40,351 bases of DNA from positions 1-40,351 of the IMG/VR virus record IMGVR_UViG_3300025872_000114. One strand, written 5' to 3'. Under the pieces are notes generated by a model. That model ran no database searches. It saw only the letters and a list, made by a program, of their open reading frames with translations, and was not told the DNA's origin. Each line of letters begins with the position of its first letter. Position 1 is the stretch's first letter. Origin of the DNA: a virus. The translations under genes were made by a program, and so were the position numbers. Of the stretch, positions 20,718 to 28,324 are shown piece by piece.

Positions 20718-22318
20718 AAGACGCTCCACTGGTTCGACTGACCGAACGACAGTGGCGCAACGGTGGGGATGTCCCTCGTCTTGCTTGGCTCGTACAGAGC
20801 CAGCAGCACCGCCTCAGCGCGGTCAGGCGAGGTGACACCCCGCCGCTTCATCTCCATCTTCGACTCAATCTGGATACGACCAGCCGAATCGGACTTGAAG
20901 GTCGGTCCTGACAACTGCGCCATTGCAGCCCGGTCAACGTCGAGCCGCACCTGCTGCCTACCCTGCGGGTCGGGTTGCAGCAGCATCCTGCCGTTCCACC
21001 ACATCTCAGCCCTCTGGTTGCGGAACTTGTCCGGGTCATTCGGTCGCTCCGACACGTTCACGGGCACAATCTTCGCAGCCCAGCGGCGCTCATCCGCCCA
21101 CTTCTGCAACACCGATACGACACCCCAGCCCAAGCCGATGGTGTCGAGGTTCACGACCACCGCATCAGCCACGCCACGTTTCGCGTGTTCGGCGCACGCC
21201 GCCTCGATGTGAGTCGCCACCACCGAAGCGACATCGACGGCGTTCTGGTTCGCGTGACCGCTGGAGCGGTGTTCGATGGACACCCGGTAGCCGTCCGCCT
21301 TGGCAATCACGAACTCGTCACCGCCATCAGCGGCAACGTCGACGCCGAGCCGGAGCCGCACCCCTTCCAACGGTTCTTCGTTCTCGACGGCTTTCTCACA
21401 CCAAGCGAACGGGATGACCTTGTTCGCCACAGCCCGGGGGAAGCGGGCGTGGACACGCGCCTCAACGAACGGGGAATCGTCACCGAACTCGGCGACCACG
21501 TCCTGCACCCACTGCTGGTCGACAAGGTGCTTCGACACCAGATGCGGCTCAATCGTCGGAGGGCAGGTTCGACACTGACCGACCTTCTCCCCCGTGAAGT
21601 TCGGGGTGTCGTATGCGCCGATAGGGATGACGTGAAACAGTGGTGAGTTGCAGCACCTTTCGAACCACGAGTCTTCCTTGTCCGTGGGCGGGTTGCCGAG
21701 CAGTAGCAGGCGGGTGTTGCCACCCGTCATCAACGCTTCCAACGCCTGTCCCACGACTTCACCGATACCGCCCGCCTCGTCGACCACAATCAGCAGGTTC
21801 GGGGAGTGGATACCCTGCGCGGCGGCTTCGTCATACGGGGACGGGGAGAAGCCGTAGGAGACCACGTCGCCGTGAATCTTCCAAGTGGTCGTGAGAACCT
21901 CACCGGGCAGGTGAGCCTGCACAGCGCACTTGCGGATGTGATGCCACAGGATGTTGCGAACCTGACGGTGCGTGGGGGCAATCGTGACCGCCATCGCCGT
22001 GCCCGGGGCGTGAACCGTCACCCACCACGCCACCAGACGGGCTGACAGGTGCGACTTGCCGGGGGCGTGGGATGCGGGCACCGCCACACGCTTGTGGGTC
22101 AACAGGCTGCGGGCGATTTCCCGCTGCTTCGACCACAGCGACTCGCCTAAACCTTCCTCGATGAACGCGACCGGGTCACCTTCGAACCGTGACCACGGGT
22201 TGTTGACCTCAGCGTCGAGTACCGCCCCGAGTGCTGCCCGGTCTTCGGCGGACAGGGACGTGTAAATCTGGAGCCGCTCCTGTGGGCTGGCGTTCAGGAG
22301 TTGGTCAACGAGGCGCAT
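20714..22318 (-). CDS. Terminase large subunit
   Basis: The 534-aa ATPase/nuclease has a Walker A-like motif VPASHAPGKSHLSARL (80-95), a Walker B LLIVVDEAGG (175-184), and a C-terminal RNase H-like nuclease region beginning RLRLGVDVAADGGDEFVIAK with later acidic residues (VNLDTIGLGWG; DRAEAVLLAL). It cuts and pumps DNA into the head through the portal. ATG 22318 follows a small gene. The small terminase is 0.5 kb upstream. The stop is shared within CTAG with the convergent deacetylase gene. Confidence 0.95.
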   Translation of the reverse strand: MRLVDQLLNASPQERLQIYTSLSAEDRAALGAVLDAEVNNPWSRFEGDPVAFIEEGLGESLWSKQREIARSLLTHKRVAVPASHAPGKSHLSARLVAWWVTVHAPGTAMAVTIAPTHRQVRNILWHHIRKCAVQAHLPGEVLTTTWKIHGDVVSYGFSPSPYDEAAAQGIHSPNLLIVVDEAGGIGEVVGQALEALMTGGNTRLLLLGNPPTDKEDSWFERCCNSPLFHVIPIGAYDTPNFTGEKVGQCRTCPPTIEPHLVSKHLVDQQWVQDVVAEFGDDSPFVEARVHARFPRAVANKVIPFAWCEKAVENEEPLEGVRLRLGVDVAADGGDEFVIAKADGYRVSIEHRSSGHANQNAVDVASVVATHIEAACAEHAKRGVADAVVVNLDTIGLGWGVVSVLQKWADERRWAAKIVPVNVSERPNDPDKFRNQRAEMWWNGRMLLQPDPQGRQQVRLDVDRAAMAQLSGPTFKSDSAGRIQIESKMEMKRRGVTSPDRAEAVLLALYEPSKTRDIPTVAPLSFGQSNQWSVF

Positions 22319-22319
22319 C

Positions 22320-22484
22320 TCAGGCTTCCAGCATCCAGACCCTCACGCCGATGGTGCAGGGGTCATCGCCTTGTTCCCACAACTGTTCCTCTTCGTCCGA
22401 CAGTGGCAGCCCGTCGTGGGTGGCACAGGCGGGTTCGGAGACCCATCCTTTGCGGATGCCGTAGCGGAGCCAGAGCCATTTCAT
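22320..22484 (-). CDS. Small hypothetical protein, 54 aa
   Basis: ATG 22484 has AAGGTAGG upstream. The product MKWLWLRYGIRKGWVSEPAC then ATHDGLPLSDEEEQLWEQGD and DPCTIGVRVWMLEA ends in TGA one base before the terminase ATG. The function is unknown; position suggests co-translation with terminase. Confidence 0.65.
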   Translation of the reverse strand: MKWLWLRYGIRKGWVSEPACATHDGLPLSDEEEQLWEQGDDPCTIGVRVWMLEA

Positions 22485-22490
22485 AGGTGC

Positions 22491-22598
22491 CTACCTTCGA
22501 GGGGTCGATGCTTGGCGTTGCAATCTGTGCATTCCTGCGTGCATTGCGGTGCAGGTTTGGGCGGGTTGCCTGTACCACGATGCAGACAACTCGGTCAT
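22491..22598 (-). CDS. Possible 35-aa gene (frame uncertain)
   Basis: ATG 22598 overlaps the upstream stop (ATGA) and opens 35 codons (MTELSASWYRQPAQTCTAMH...). However, the continuation of the upstream frame past its stop reads CLHRGTGNPPKPAPQCTQEC then TDCNAKHRPLEGRHL, with a CxxxCxxC metal-site look. I cannot decide which frame is used; codon third positions do not discriminate. Confidence 0.35.
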   Translation of the reverse strand: MTELSASWYRQPAQTCTAMHAGMHRLQRQASTPRR

Positions 22599-22834
22599 CC
22601 CTGCCCACCGTCTCCCGTGACGTTTCCGTCAATAAAGGCGTTGAACGTGACGCTTTCATTGGTAAAGGCAACCTGTCGGAGTTCGCTGACATCGGTGGGA
22701 ATGTCGGCGCTCACTGACACACCATCCCAGAGCATCGCGTGACTCCCTCTACAGCACAGACCACACACAGGGTTCGGCGGGTTCGGGGTGTACACGCCAC
22801 AGCCACACCCACAGGGACAGCGGAAGTTGCCCAT
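22595..22834 (-). CDS. Cysteine-rich N-terminal protein, 79 aa
   Basis: The first 30 residues hold seven cysteines (FRCPCGCGCGVYTPNPPNPV then CGLCCRG), a compact metal-binding knuckle. The rest is beta-like (SELRQVAFTNESVTFNAFID). ATG 22834 has no strong ribosome site. It lies between the small and large terminase genes. The role is unknown. Confidence 0.65.
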   Translation of the reverse strand: MGNFRCPCGCGCGVYTPNPPNPVCGLCCRGSHAMLWDGVSVSADIPTDVSELRQVAFTNESVTFNAFIDGNVTGDGGQG

Positions 22835-22866
22835 CGGTCACCGAGGTTCGCCGGAGGTGATGCGGC

Positions 22867-23370
22867 TCATCCTGTGGTTTCCTCACGCTTCTGCATAATC
22901 CGGGCAATCTTCTTCTCCAACTCGTCGACCGCGATGTCGACCTTGACAGCCCCGCCACCATCACCTGTGATTTCGGTGCGGTCTTTGCGGCTCCACTTAC
23001 CCGGCGCTGAACGCTCCAGATACCACGCTGCTGCTTGCCAAGTGCCGTCAGCAGCCGCTTTCTGAATCTGGGCGATGGCACGCAACTGGGTCGCTGCCCG
23101 TGCCGTTTCTACTGCCTCCAAGAAATCGACGAATGGGGTTTCCACGGGGTCGGGTTTGGCGTCCGGGAAGGCGGTGAGGCGTTCGCGTTCCTTGCGTCCC
23201 CGGTCGAGCCAGTTGAACGCGGTCGCGGCTCCGATGCCTGTGTAGGCAGCGGCGTCGTCGATGTATCCGCCTGTCTTCAGGGCGTCGATGAACCGTTCTT
23301 GCAGTTCGGGGGTGAGCAGGCGGCTCCCTTTGGGGCGTCCGCCTTTCTTGGGGGCTTGTTTGTCGGTCAC
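22867..23370 (-). CDS. Terminase small subunit-like protein
   Basis: GTG 23370 overlaps the previous stop (GTGA) and follows AGGAAAG. It has a basic N-tail (KKGGRPKGSRLLTPELQERF), an HTH (GGYIDDAAAYTGIGAATAFN then WLDRGRKERE), an oligomerisation-type helix (FVDFLEAVETARAATQLRAI) and DGTWQAAAWYLERSAPGKWS, a signature of phage small terminase-type DNA-binding proteins. It should recognise the packaging site and recruit the large subunit encoded nearby. 167 aa is normal. Confidence 0.85.
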   Translation of the reverse strand: MTDKQAPKKGGRPKGSRLLTPELQERFIDALKTGGYIDDAAAYTGIGAATAFNWLDRGRKERERLTAFPDAKPDPVETPFVDFLEAVETARAATQLRAIAQIQKAAADGTWQAAAWYLERSAPGKWSRKDRTEITGDGGGAVKVDIAVDELEKKIARIMQKREETTG

Positions 23371-23513
23371 GGTGTTGCTTTCCTGTTCTGTCGGCGTAGC
23401 CACGCTTCGCAGTATCGGCAGGAGCCGTCTTTGGAGCCTCTGGGGTGCGGGGTTGGTTTGCCCTTGTATCGGGTGATGTTGGGGCACATTTCGGTGGTTT
23501 GGGTGCTGGTCAC
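23367..23513 (-). CDS. Small zinc-finger-like protein, 48 aa
   Basis: GTG 23513 overlaps the upstream stop (GTGA). The basic product has MCPNITRYKGKPTPHPRGSK and DGSCRYCEAWLRRQNRK; the CxxC with upstream Cys/His suggests a small zinc site and nucleic-acid binding. The function is unknown. Confidence 0.6.
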   Translation of the reverse strand: MTSTQTTEMCPNITRYKGKPTPHPRGSKDGSCRYCEAWLRRQNRKATP

Positions 23514-23731
23514 TTGTTTGCCTTGAGTGCTTCGAAGTAGGCGGCTGAGGTGACGCTGGTTCCGTGGGTGTCGATTGGGTGGGCGGGGGAGAGCATCAGT
23601 CCGACGGTTGCGAGGGCGTCGAGGAGGTCGCGGGTTTCGATGTAGCGGCGGATGGTGTTGTCGTGGATTGCGTCGGTGAGGTCTTGGGCGTGGCTGATTT
23701 GGGTGGCGATTGCTTGGATTGTGTTGGTCAT
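23510..23731 (-). CDS. Hypothetical helical protein, 73 aa
   Basis: ATG 23731 lies behind a repeat-type promoter. The sequence is helical (TIQAIATQISHAQDLTDAIH, RRYIETRDLLDALATVGLML) and shows no recognised motif. It leads the small-terminase operon. Confidence 0.65.
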   Translation of the reverse strand: MTNTIQAIATQISHAQDLTDAIHDNTIRRYIETRDLLDALATVGLMLSPAHPIDTHGTSVTSAAYFEALKANK

Positions 23732-23761
23732 TGTGTGGTCTTTCGGTTAGGGGTTCTTTGT

Positions 23762-23786
23762 GGGGGATTGTACGGGGGTTTATTCG
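23762..23786 (-). promoter_or_regulatory. Repeat-type promoter upstream of the terminase operon
   Basis: GAATAAACCCCCG is followed by TACAAT (23767-23772) and a C-run. The TAA is the stop of the double ParB gene, again placing a stop codon inside the promoter box. Confidence 0.6.
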
Positions 23787-24970
23787 GTGAGGGCTTGGGT
23801 GGGGATGTGGAGCATTTCGGCTACGTCGCTCATCGTCTTTCCTGCTGCCCAGCGGTGGATGTCGATGCGGGGCGCTCGCCACGAGAGGTTTCCGATGCGG
23901 CAGGTCGTCTTGCCCGTGGTGTCAGGACCGGGTTTGGTGGCTCCGCCTCCGAGGATTTCGGCGACTTCGGTTGGGGTGTAGGCGGTGCCGTTCCAGTCGG
24001 GGAGGCTGGCGATGAGGTCTTTGAGGGCTTTGTCGTCGTAGGTGCCGTGGTCTGCGGTGCGGTTGTCGACGAGGACGATGCGGGCTGCTTCTTCGTCGGT
24101 GCATTGGACGAAGGTGACGGCGATGTATTGCCAACCGAGGGCGCGGGCTGCTTGCCAAGTGTGGTTCCCGGCGAGGATGGTGTTGTCTCCCCGGCGGGCG
24201 ACGATTGGGCGGAACTGTCCGAGGCGTTCGAGGGATTCTGCGATTGCGCCGATGTCCCCGGTTCGGGGGTTGGCGGGGTAGGGACGTAGGTCGTTGATGG
24301 GTACGAGGTCTGCGGTGACTTGTTCTGGGGGGCTGGTGAGGGTTGCGGGGTCTTTGAGGACGGGGGGTGTGGGTTGTGGCAGTCCGAGGAGGTCGAACTT
24401 GATGTACTTGATGGCTCGGGGCTTGCTCTCATCAACTTGTTCGAGCAGCCACTCTTCCCAAGCGTCGTAGGCGTCTGGGTCGATGACAGCGGTGAGTGGT
24501 CCTAGCACGAGGCGGTGTTCGTCGTCTTTGGGTGACCGCTTGGGGCGCATATCCATTTGGAAGGGTGAGTCGATGATGTCGGTGAGGTTGGCGAGGTCGT
24601 CGGGGGTGAACCCGGTGCCGTCTAGGTTGGGGAGTTCTTCGAGGAGGGCACGCAAGACGGGTTCGTCGTAGTGGGCGAGGTCGCTGGTGCGGTTGTCGGC
24701 GAGCATTATGCGGCGGCTGGTGGGTTCGTCTGCGTCGACCCATACGACGGCGATGGATTTCCAGCCGAGTTTCTTTGCTGCCTTGTAGGTGTGGTTGCCT
24801 GCGAGGATTTGTTTGGTTTCACGGTTGACCACGATTGGCTTGTATTGCCCGTGGTGTGCTAGTGATTGTGCGATGAGGTCGATATCACCGCGTCGGGCAT
24901 TCGCCGGGTGGGGTTTGATGCTGCTGAGGGTGACTGTCTGTGCTTCGGACAGTCGGATGTTCTCGGTCAA
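23780..24970 (-). CDS. Tandem double ParB-like nuclease/N-domain protein, 396 aa
   Basis: Two ParB N-terminal-type domains lie head to tail. Repeat A (about 13-134) has IKPHPANARRGDIDLIAQSL, ILAGNHTYKAAKKLGW, RIMLADNRTSDLAHYDE and FTPDDLANL. Repeat B (about 222-340) has LRPYPANPRTGDIGAIAESL, ILAGNHTWQAARALGW, RIVLVDNRTADHGTYDD and YTPTEVAEIL. The canonical GERR box is replaced by GNHT, as in phage ParB-like proteins. Related domains bind or cleave DNA or use nucleotides. The C-terminus (WAAGKTMSDVAEML) may be an HTH. TTG 24970 follows GAGGAAG. It sits next to the terminases, so packaging or modification roles are possible. Confidence 0.88.
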   Translation of the reverse strand: MTENIRLSEAQTVTLSSIKPHPANARRGDIDLIAQSLAHHGQYKPIVVNRETKQILAGNHTYKAAKKLGWKSIAVVWVDADEPTSRRIMLADNRTSDLAHYDEPVLRALLEELPNLDGTGFTPDDLANLTDIIDSPFQMDMRPKRSPKDDEHRLVLGPLTAVIDPDAYDAWEEWLLEQVDESKPRAIKYIKFDLLGLPQPTPPVLKDPATLTSPPEQVTADLVPINDLRPYPANPRTGDIGAIAESLERLGQFRPIVARRGDNTILAGNHTWQAARALGWQYIAVTFVQCTDEEAARIVLVDNRTADHGTYDDKALKDLIASLPDWNGTAYTPTEVAEILGGGATKPGPDTTGKTTCRIGNLSWRAPRIDIHRWAAGKTMSDVAEMLHIPTQALTE

Positions 24971-24972
24971 GT

Positions 24973-25149
24973 TCAGGCTTCCTCAGGGTGGGCGAGTCGG
25001 TGGGCTGCTCGGGTGAGGGCGAGGGCTGCGGATTCGTCGGCGTCGATGAGTTCGCGGTTTGCTTGTCCGTTCAACCATTCCGCGAACCACGCGAACGCGA
25101 TTTCGGCGTTCTCGGTTCCGATGACGGCTTCGAGTGTGGGGTTGCTCAT
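24973..25149 (-). CDS. Hypothetical protein, 58 aa
   Basis: ATG 25149 overlaps the upstream stop (ATGA). The acidic helical product is MSNPTLEAVIGTENAEIAFA then WFAEWLNGQANRELIDADES and ALALTRAAHRLAHPEEA. No family is recognised. It precedes the ParB-like gene by two bases. Confidence 0.65.
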   Translation of the reverse strand: MSNPTLEAVIGTENAEIAFAWFAEWLNGQANRELIDADESAALALTRAAHRLAHPEEA

Positions 25150-25448
25150 TCTGGGGTCACCTCCTTGCGGGGGCGTCCACGCTTGGCTTTCCCAGTTTCG
25201 GGGTCGCGGGGGATGTCGTCGCGGATAATCTTGTAGATGTTCTGTTCGGTGGTGCCCATCGAGTCGGCGATTTCGCGGTAGGTGATGCGGTTCTTCCGCA
25301 GTTTCAGGATTGTGCGGCGGCGTTCTTCTGACAGTTTGGCGATGGACTTCTGGTGTTCCCGAATCATATGGGTCATCAGTTTGACGGTTTCGAGTTTCTG
25401 TTCGTCCCACTTGTTCACTGTTGCCTCCCGTTGGAGGGTCGGGTTCAT
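25146..25448 (-). CDS. HTH DNA-binding protein, 100 aa
   Basis: A resolvase/sigma-like helix-turn-helix is visible: ILKLRKNRITYREIADSMGT then TEQNIYKIIRDDI, followed by a basic tail GKAKRGRPRKE. ATG 25448 overlaps the RusA-like stop (ATGA), but GTG 25418 has a better ribosome site (GGGAGG, 90 aa), so the shorter start is credible. It probably regulates local transcription or acts with terminase. Confidence 0.75.
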   Translation of the reverse strand: MNPTLQREATVNKWDEQKLETVKLMTHMIREHQKSIAKLSEERRRTILKLRKNRITYREIADSMGTTEQNIYKIIRDDIPRDPETGKAKRGRPRKEVTPE

Positions 25449-25858
25449 CGGGGTTGCTCCGTTTCTGGATGATACTGATGGGTGGGTTGAGTTGCCAGTC
25501 CCTTGATGTGGATGACTAGGCAGGATGCTCCGCGCTGGGGTGCGTGGAACAGGATGGAGTGCAGGTAGGTGGGTGAGTCGTCTGAGATGACTCCGGCGTC
25601 GACGATGCCGTCGATGGCTGCTTTGACTGCGGGGTTGCAGGCGGCTACGTCTTGTAGGCGTCCGCTCTTCTGGAACACCTCGACTTCGACTTCGATGTGC
25701 TGCATTGTGGGGATGCGTTGTTGGCGGGCGAGCATTGAGAAGGCGTAGCGCCATTCGCGGACAAGTTCGGCTCGTTTCCATTGGGATGCAGCGCGTTCGG
25801 CGTTGGTTGTCCACGGCGCTTTGTCATAGCGCAGGGAGTAGTGGTCGAGCGCGTACAT
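25445..25858 (-). CDS. RusA-like Holliday junction resolvase
   Basis: The 137-aa product begins MYALDHYSLRYDKAPWTTNA and has RLQDVAACNPAVKAAIDGIV followed by DAGVISDDSPTYLHSILFHA, the actinophage RusA-like pattern with conserved aspartates (QDV, IDG, DDS) that would bind magnesium. It would resolve recombination or replication junctions before packaging. ATG 25858 lies 7 bases after a -10-like TACACT, so the transcript is probably leaderless from this promoter. Confidence 0.88.
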   Translation of the reverse strand: MYALDHYSLRYDKAPWTTNAERAASQWKRAELVREWRYAFSMLARQQRIPTMQHIEVEVEVFQKSGRLQDVAACNPAVKAAIDGIVDAGVISDDSPTYLHSILFHAPQRGASCLVIHIKGLATQPTHQYHPETEQPR

Positions 25859-25889
25859 AAACCCCAGTGTACACAACTGGGGTTGTTCA
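25859..25889 (-). promoter_or_regulatory. Leaderless-type promoter before the RusA-like gene
   Basis: TGAACAACCCCAGTTGTG, then TACACT (25866-25871), GGGGTTT and ATG. Seven bases separate the -10 from ATG, so the start site would fall on or next to ATG. The TGA is the stop of the HNH gene. Confidence 0.65.
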
Positions 25890-26261
25890 GTTGTCGTCAG
25901 GCTCTTCGTTCACATAGCGGACTCGCGTGAAGTCCGGCAGCAACAGCCAGAACCGTCCGCGCAGGTCTCGAAAGGGTGTGGTGGCGGGGTCAGCGCCCAT
26001 CGGGACGAGCAGCCCACGCAGTTTCGCTTCGAGGCGTTGTGACTCGACCCAGCCGTGGCAGCCTGTGGTGCCTGTGCCGCACAAGGCGAGCAGGTTGTGA
26101 GCGGCGTGGACTTCTGGGTCTGGGGTGCCGCCCATTCCTCGGGGCTGACGGTGGTGGACGGAGACGCTGAGCAGGTCGGAGCCGCAGTTCTCGCAGCGGT
26201 ACAACGCTCGCCGCATCACTTTCATCCGGGTGGCTTGGGTTAGGGAGTTCTTCTTCGCCAT
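25887..26261 (-). CDS. HNH endonuclease
   Basis: The 124-aa product has RALYRCENCGSDLLSVSVHH, then RQPRGMGGTPDPEVHAAHNL and LALCGTGTTGCHGWVESQR, i.e. CxxC / HH / HN / CxxxxxC order of an HNH nuclease with a zinc knuckle. Metal-dependent DNA nicking is expected. Phage HNH proteins often stimulate terminase, though this one lies with the replication genes. ATG 26261 overlaps the upstream stop (TGATG). Confidence 0.9.
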   Translation of the reverse strand: MAKKNSLTQATRMKVMRRALYRCENCGSDLLSVSVHHRQPRGMGGTPDPEVHAAHNLLALCGTGTTGCHGWVESQRLEAKLRGLLVPMGADPATTPFRDLRGRFWLLLPDFTRVRYVNEEPDDN

Positions 26262-26437
26262 CAGGGTGCCGCCACTACGGTCTCGAACGCGCTGTTGAGG
26301 TTGGCGACGAGTTGTTGCAGGCAGTCCGGGCAGGGCAAACCTTGGTTGACAGGGGTGTGACTCAGGTCACAGATGGGTTCGGTGCCTGCGGCGATGTGCA
26401 GGGCGTTCGCGTAGGCAATCCACTTAAGTTGACTCAC
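26261..26437 (-). CDS. Small protein with CxxC, 58 aa
   Basis: GTG 26437 overlaps the upstream stop (GTGA). The product has MSQLKWIAYANALHIAAGTE, PICDLSHTPVNQGLPCPDCL and QQLVANLNSAFETVVAAP; three cysteines and a histidine may bind zinc. The function is unknown. Confidence 0.65.
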   Translation of the reverse strand: MSQLKWIAYANALHIAAGTEPICDLSHTPVNQGLPCPDCLQQLVANLNSAFETVVAAP

Positions 26438-26910
26438 GGGTTCTTCACCTTCTCTCGCGCCACGTCCCATCGGGCGGGGTGTGGCTTGTCGGTTTCGTTG
26501 CATGGCTGCTCGCTCGATGCGTGGCAGGTTGGGCAGGGGTTGGCTTGCAGTTCTTGCAGGATGTCTTCGGGGATGGGGGTGTCGGTGAACAGGGTGTTCA
26601 TCTGGGTTCGCATCAGTCGCAGGAACTCCTCGCTAGGGGGTGCGCCGACGGATTCGAGGGCGCGTTGCTTGGCTTGCTCCTGTTCGATTTGGCGGCGGCG
26701 GACGGTGCGCCACGCTTCGTTCAGGTGGGCGGGCATCAGGGCGTTGGTGCGTTCGGCGTAGTGGTCGATGACCAACTGCTTGGCGGTGTCGAAGTCCATC
26801 GAGAAGTGCAGGGCTGCGTGCCACGCTTCGACGCGGGCTTCGTCCACGCTGACTCGGTCGTCGAACGATTTGGTCATCGTGAGCAGGAGGGCGACTTCAC
26901 TCTTCTTCAC
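26434..26910 (-). CDS. Helicase-loader-like replication protein with C-terminal zinc site
   Basis: GTG 26910 overlaps the upstream stop (GTGA), giving 158 aa. The N-terminal helical part (MKKSEVALLLTMTKSFDDRV, VEAWHAALHFSMDFDTAKQL, VIDHYAER, LMPAHLNEAW) resembles the N-terminal domain of phage helicase loaders of the G40P/gp39 type. The C-terminus has NPCPTCHASSEQPCNETDKP, a zinc-ribbon half. It follows the initiator-like gene, which fits loading of the host helicase. This call is by pattern only. Confidence 0.65.
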   Translation of the reverse strand: MKKSEVALLLTMTKSFDDRVSVDEARVEAWHAALHFSMDFDTAKQLVIDHYAERTNALMPAHLNEAWRTVRRRQIEQEQAKQRALESVGAPPSEEFLRLMRTQMNTLFTDTPIPEDILQELQANPCPTCHASSEQPCNETDKPHPARWDVAREKVKNP

Positions 26911-27698
26911 TGGGCGATTCCTAACTGCTGTTGGTCTTGTTCTTGCTGGGCGTAGCGTTGAGCGAGGCTCAGCCCTTGGTGCAGGTTCGAGTCCCGGCGG
27001 GTCGGCTGCTCGGCTGCTGTGGCGCGGGTGGCGTTGGCGGTTATCCACGCATACGCCGAGTCCAGACGGGCGTGTCCATCGCTGGCGCACTTCTTGGCGG
27101 CTTCGATTACCCGGTCGGGGTTGAAGCCAGCGTCGAGTAACTGGCGTGCCTCCCGAGCCAACTGTCCGATTTGGCGGGCGAGGGGTTGCTCGGAGTGCAG
27201 GGAGTTCCACTCGTCGACGTAGGCAGCGACAATGTCACGGGCGGTGACAACGCCGAGCGGAGCGAGGGGTTGTAGTTCTTTCTTCTTATTCGGTTCTTCT
27301 TTATCAGTCCTTTCTAAGAGGACTGGTTCACCGAACGTCGGGTAACCGACGACTGGAAATCCGTCTTCGGTGTTGTCCGGTTTGTCGGATTCGACTGCCT
27401 CGTCGTACAAGATGTAGTCCGTAGACCAGTGCCCGGTCACTACATCTTGTGTTCGGCTGCGGCGCAGGTAACCGACGGCTTCCAACTCGCTCAGGGCAGT
27501 GCGGATAGCGTCCCTGCCTTCCTTGCCTTGGGGACTCTCCTTGGACAGCATCTCGGCACTGGTGCGCCAGTTATCTGGGCGCGACAACATTGAGATGAGC
27601 AGCCCCCGGGCACGAAACGACAACCGCGAATCCCTAATGACCTCATTCCTCAGCGTCGTGTAGTCGCGCTCAGGGCGAGGGGCGCGAACAATGCTCAC
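26907..27698 (-). CDS. Replication initiator-like winged-helix protein
   Basis: GTG 27698 overlaps the annealase stop (GTGA); 263 aa. The N-terminus is a winged helix of the replication-initiator/DnaD-like kind: YTTLRNEVIRDSRLSFRARG, LLISMLSRPDNWRTSAEMLS, RDAIRTALSELEAVGYLRRS. A charged linker follows (ERTDKEEPNKKKEL), then a helical C-terminal part (FNPDRVIEAAKKCASDGHAR). It is placed directly before the loader-like gene, a standard initiator-loader pair. Origin binding is inferred. Confidence 0.78.
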   Translation of the reverse strand: MSIVRAPRPERDYTTLRNEVIRDSRLSFRARGLLISMLSRPDNWRTSAEMLSKESPQGKEGRDAIRTALSELEAVGYLRRSRTQDVVTGHWSTDYILYDEAVESDKPDNTEDGFPVVGYPTFGEPVLLERTDKEEPNKKKELQPLAPLGVVTARDIVAAYVDEWNSLHSEQPLARQIGQLAREARQLLDAGFNPDRVIEAAKKCASDGHARLDSAYAWITANATRATAAEQPTRRDSNLHQGLSLAQRYAQQEQDQQQLGIAQ

Positions 27699-28324
27699 GA
27701 CTGCTGCAACTCCTTCTTGCGGGTCAGGTACAGATTCCGCAGACCCTCCCGCCAATCATCCGGTAAGTCAAGTCCGGCAGCCTTCTGAGCGAGTGCGTTC
27801 AACGCCTCGACCGTGTCCACCTCGGTCATCCCGGCTTGAAGACTCATCAAGGTCTCCTCATCGGCAGGCGGCTTCGGCTCAGCCGCCGCTGACCGCTCGT
27901 AGGAGTGTGAGTCCGGGTCAGGCTCGTCGGTCGGCAGCGCCAGCGACTGCAACAGGGCGATGCGGAATGCCACACTCATCGCCTTGGCGACCGCCTTGTC
28001 CCCAGAGTCCATCGCCTCACCGATGACCTCACTGCACATCGCATCCCCAGCGGGACCGCTAAAGACGTAGCGGACACGGACGATGACGTGAGCCATCTGG
28101 GTGCGGTTCTTGCCGACCTCGACCGTCTGGTACTGGTAGTCCAGCAAGGTCGGCATCACGATGACGCCGTGCTTGCGGAGGGCGGGAGCGACCGCGTTCA
28201 CGACCGCGTCGATGCCACGGAACATAAACCGCTGAGCCTCGTTGCGGTCTTCCTTCTTGACGGCACTGACTTCGGACATCACCGCAGCGAGCGCCTCAAC
28301 GATGGTGGGCTTGGCGCTTGTCAT
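27695..28324 (-). CDS. erf: ERF-family single-strand annealing protein
   Basis: The 209-aa product has the ERF signature: TIVEALAAVMSEVSAVKKED, RFMFRGIDAVVNAVAPALRK, HGVIVMPTLLDYQYQTVEVG, SEVIGEAMDSGDKAVAKAMS and VAFRIALLQSLALPT. ERF proteins anneal complementary strands in phage recombination, working with SSB. ATG 28324 overlaps the Gam-like stop (TGATG). Confidence 0.93.
   Translation of the reverse strand: MTSAKPTIVEALAAVMSEVSAVKKEDRNEAQRFMFRGIDAVVNAVAPALRKHGVIVMPTLLDYQYQTVEVGKNRTQMAHVIVRVRYVFSGPAGDAMCSEVIGEAMDSGDKAVAKAMSVAFRIALLQSLALPTDEPDPDSHSYERSAAAEPKPPADEETLMSLQAGMTEVDTVEALNALAQKAAGLDLPDDWREGLRNLYLTRKKELQQS

Noticed and set aside
22363-22692. A 109-codon minus-strand frame overlapping the small genes near 22.5 kb
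   Set aside because: It conflicts with the 54-aa and 79-aa genes, which have better starts and composition; its product is arginine-rich and lacks motifs.
26984-27000. GGTTCGAGTCCCGG resembles a tRNA T-arm on the plus strand
   Set aside because: It lies inside the replication initiator gene, and no matching D-arm, anticodon arm or acceptor stem can be paired around it.
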